From Branchipolynoe longqiensis (taxonomy: Eukaryota; Annelida; Polychaeta; Phyllodocida; Polynoidae): a stretch of DNA of 64,000 nucleotides. A program made the translations under genes and the position numbers. The stretch's first letter is position 1, and the number at the start of each line of letters is the position of its first letter. Location: the NCBI GenBank assembly GCA_030323885.1, contig CM059187.1:85319614-85383613 (forward strand), read 5' to 3'. Shown here in pieces: positions 61,735-64,000 of the stretch. The notes under the pieces are model-generated. The model was not told the DNA's origin. It saw nothing but the letters and a program-made list of their open reading frames with translations, and did no database searches.

Positions 61735-63320
61735 ACGGAACCTACCTGAGCCTGTGCTCGGCGCCATCGTCGTTGCCAGTAGCAGTAGGGCCACCCACAC
61801 CCTGGGGAGCAGGGGTGGCGCCCTGGAGGCCTCGATGCTGAGGGGGCACGTGTCCATTCCCTCCAGGGGCCGCTCCTCCCGGGAGCGTCTGGCAGGGACA
61901 GCGTCTCTCGGCAAGAGCGTTGTTAACCTCCAATGGTGGTGTCTAACGCCGGGCGCCCCCTGTCGACGCCGCTCCATGGTAGGTAGGCACTGTGAGTGAT
62001 TGAGTAAGTGAGAGTGTGAGTGTGTGTATATATGGGTGGTTTAAGTTCTCTTGTCCCACCAGGTAGCGTGGCCGTCGGTAGGTGGTCCTGATGTGGTGCT
62101 GGTGGTGGTGGTAGTGGTATTCGTGGCGCCCTCTGGTGGCAGGCCAGCGACCGTCCGGTAGGCAGGCAGGCAGGCAGGCTTGCTGGCGGCGAGCAGCTCA
62201 CTGAACCCGGCCGTATTGTACGCTGCCGGCCGCTATCCCACCTTGTCCAGTGCCAGGCCCGCTGCTGCTAGATGCCAGGGTGGGTGGGGGGTGATGTGAG
62301 GGGAGGGAGAGAGGCCTGCGCGCAGGATCCACTTTCATTAGGCTTATTAGGCCGTGTTAAAAGCGAAACCCGCTCCGACGGTCGTCTTGTGGGACGAGAG
62401 TGCCCATTAGTAAGCCGTGCCTGATCTTCGGCCTTGGCAGTAACGGAGAACCATCGGTTTTCATTATTCGGAATTAGCGGTACAATAGTGCGTGGGTATG
62501 TGTGCGTGTGTGGGGGTGGGATGGTGGGGGGAGAAGATGTGGGCAGCCCAGTTGATGTCAGTAATAGCAAACAGGTGAGGCACGCAATTAATATGACATC
62601 CTCTGAGATTAGAATTTTAGCAGGCGGTCATGTATAGGTCTATCGGGGGATCAATAGGTCCTGGCAGAGGGCGGCCACCCGGCTGGCCACACCTCACAAT
62701 TACGGGCCGCCGAGGCCGGAGGTGCATGCAGCAAGTCGCAATCAGCAAGGCTTCTTGGTTCATAAATAATAACCGTGGAATGACCCCTACCACCTTGTGG
62801 TCAACCCACACGTGCCCGCTGTGGCCGCGCCCCGGGCCTCTCAATGTACTCACAAATCAGATGTTAGCGTGTTGGCGTCGCTTGTCCGACGGCGACGTCT
62901 TGTGCTCGTCCGAGCGGTCACCCCGTTTTTATTTTTAGAGGGGCATGTTTTATCAGCAGCAGCCCATTAATATCCACATCCGAGGGCGCCATCCGACCCC
63001 GGGCGCCCGGCGGTCGTTAGCCGCTTATTCAGCGTTAGACCGCCGACTTCAAAGCCGGCGTTGCCTGCTAGGGGGCGGGGTCGGGCGCCCCTTGCACGGC
63101 GCCTCTCAAATCAGCGCCCCGCCCGACCGCCAAATGGACATTCGATTTAAGGCGCCGCCTACTCTTCTCCTCTCGCGACCACCTCTTTCCGCACTCCTCC
63201 ACTCCTCGTACAACGCCCGTCGCCCGTCCACCCTCCCGCGTGTCTCCTCCTCCTACGCCGAGGGCGAGGTCACTCGATGCCTCTGCAGTGACTGGCGGAC
63301 GTCAGCAAGAGTGAGTGAGT
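61735..63320. promoter_or_regulatory. CpG-rich region with candidate regulatory sites
   Basis: GC- and CpG-rich from 61740 to 62000 and 62640 to 63320, including GGCGCCCGGCGG near 63001. A CAGG repeat lies at 62160-62180. The overlapping arginine/serine-rich frames on both strands have no domain. The sequence is complex and not repetitive, more like an island near a gene start than a transposon, but I cannot show a promoter or exon. Confidence 0.4.
62124..62139 (-). promoter_or_regulatory. CTCF-like motif
   Basis: On the minus strand CCACCAGAGGGCGCCA matches the animal CTCF core (CCASYAGRKGGCRSY) at every informative position. Binding depends on cell type and on the host having this motif, which is inference. 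Confidence 0.4.
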
Positions 63321-64000
63321 GAGTGGGTGAGTGGGAGCGATGTGAGCGGGCGCGTGTGGGTGCGCGTGAGTGTGCGCAAGCCTCTGTGTGTGTGTGTGTG
63401 AAGGCCCGGGCTGGTGGGTTGGCGGACCGGGAGGCGGGCGGGTGGGTGAGTGCCGGGCTCCGCTGAGAAAAAGCCGCGCAAAGGGAAAGAAAGAAACAAA
63501 GAAAGAAAAAGAGAAAAGAAATGGAATCTGCAGCCCGGGAGTGCGATGACATCTGCCGCTCAGACGCAGCCGGAAAACCGATACTTATCCGCGAGTAATT
63601 GATGGGAGATATGGCGATAGCTGTCAGCAAATAAGAGGGATCACGTGGCTGGGCGCAGTGGGACGGCGGAGGGGGCTGAGTACTGGGCTGTCAGCTGCGT
63701 GTGTGTAAGTAGTCGGCAGTAGGGCGCCTGACGCGGGGCACAACCGAGCAATTCTCCGGGCGTGTACTTGGAAGAACAGATATGTCCGCCGCACTGATGG
63801 TCTACGTCCAGCAGCAACTAATACAACTATAAACATACACACACAGTCCGCCTAGTGCCAGTCGGATAGTCCAGGAAGTCCGTCGGCCCCGACTGGAGGA
63901 AAGTTGTGTGTATTGCGCACTGCAACGTTTCACACCGCACAATGATGCAAATTAATCCACGAGCAGTGTGTACGCTTGCCACTGGAGATAATTCCTCGGA
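63321..64000. other. G-rich and mixed sequence, nothing recognised
   Basis: GTGAGTG repeats and an AAAGAAAG tract at 63482-63520. No gene recognised. Confidence 0.4.

Overview
This window is eukaryotic nuclear DNA from an animal, and I find no complete host gene in it. It has no operons or dense coding; reading frames longer than 100 codons are almost all either transposon pieces or artefacts of tandem repeats. The transposon mix (RTE-like, Jockey/I-like and CR1/L2-like LINEs, a DIRS-type tyrosine-recombinase retroelement, piggyBac-, Harbinger- and pogo-like MITEs, several tRNA-derived SINEs) together with many minisatellites and C/G-rich islands fits a marine lophotrochozoan, most likely a mollusc. 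That placement is inference from repeat style only.

Layout. 1-12.3 kb: AT-rich DNA with scattered copies of two SINE families (called A and B here), LINE 3' ends at 3.6 and 4.8 kb, a pogo-like MITE and a 20-bp minisatellite. 12.6-17.4 kb: GC-rich blocks around a 5'-truncated Jockey/I-type LINE that has a clear 12-bp target-site duplication. 17.6-20 kb: a ~105-bp TG-rich minisatellite into which a CR1/L2-like LINE and a Harbinger-type MITE have inserted. 20.3-25.4 kb: a GGGTGT microsatellite, C-rich DNA, an RTE fragment abutting a gelsolin-like exon fragment, and an 87-bp minisatellite. 26.2-27.9 kb: a DIRS-type element with an intact tyrosine recombinase frame sitting inside a SINE A copy. 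28.4-33 kb: CCA-rich DNA and a 3.4-kb array of 35-bp repeats. 33.8-37.4 kb: a piggyBac-like MITE, a G-rich tract, a CpG-rich block and a C-rich minisatellite. 38-50.6 kb: AT-rich DNA with many SINE copies and a MITE. 50.9-59.3 kb: two copies of a ~0.5-kb element, pogo-like MITEs, and a repeat with palindromic units. 60.3-61.6 kb: a ~60-bp minisatellite. 61.7-64 kb: a GC-rich, CpG-rich block of possible regulatory sequence.

The most interesting item is the ~0.5-kb element at 50949-51450 (minus) and 58830-59304 (plus). It has ~182-bp terminal direct repeats beginning TG and ending CA, a primer-binding-site-like sequence just inside the 5' repeat, a purine-rich tract touching the 3' repeat, and short AT target duplications. 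This is the architecture of a terminal-repeat retrotransposon in miniature (TRIM). Each terminal repeat also carries a complete 72-nt tRNA-like cloverleaf with Pol III A and B boxes, and its acceptor stem shows C-G, T.G and T-A states at one pair among copies. This resembles, by analogy, plant Cassandra TRIMs, which carry a 5S rRNA promoter.

The window also appears to show two SINE/LINE partnerships: SINE A shares its 3' end with the Jockey/I-like LINE, and family B shares its 3' end, including the last codons of the ORF, with the RTE-like LINE.
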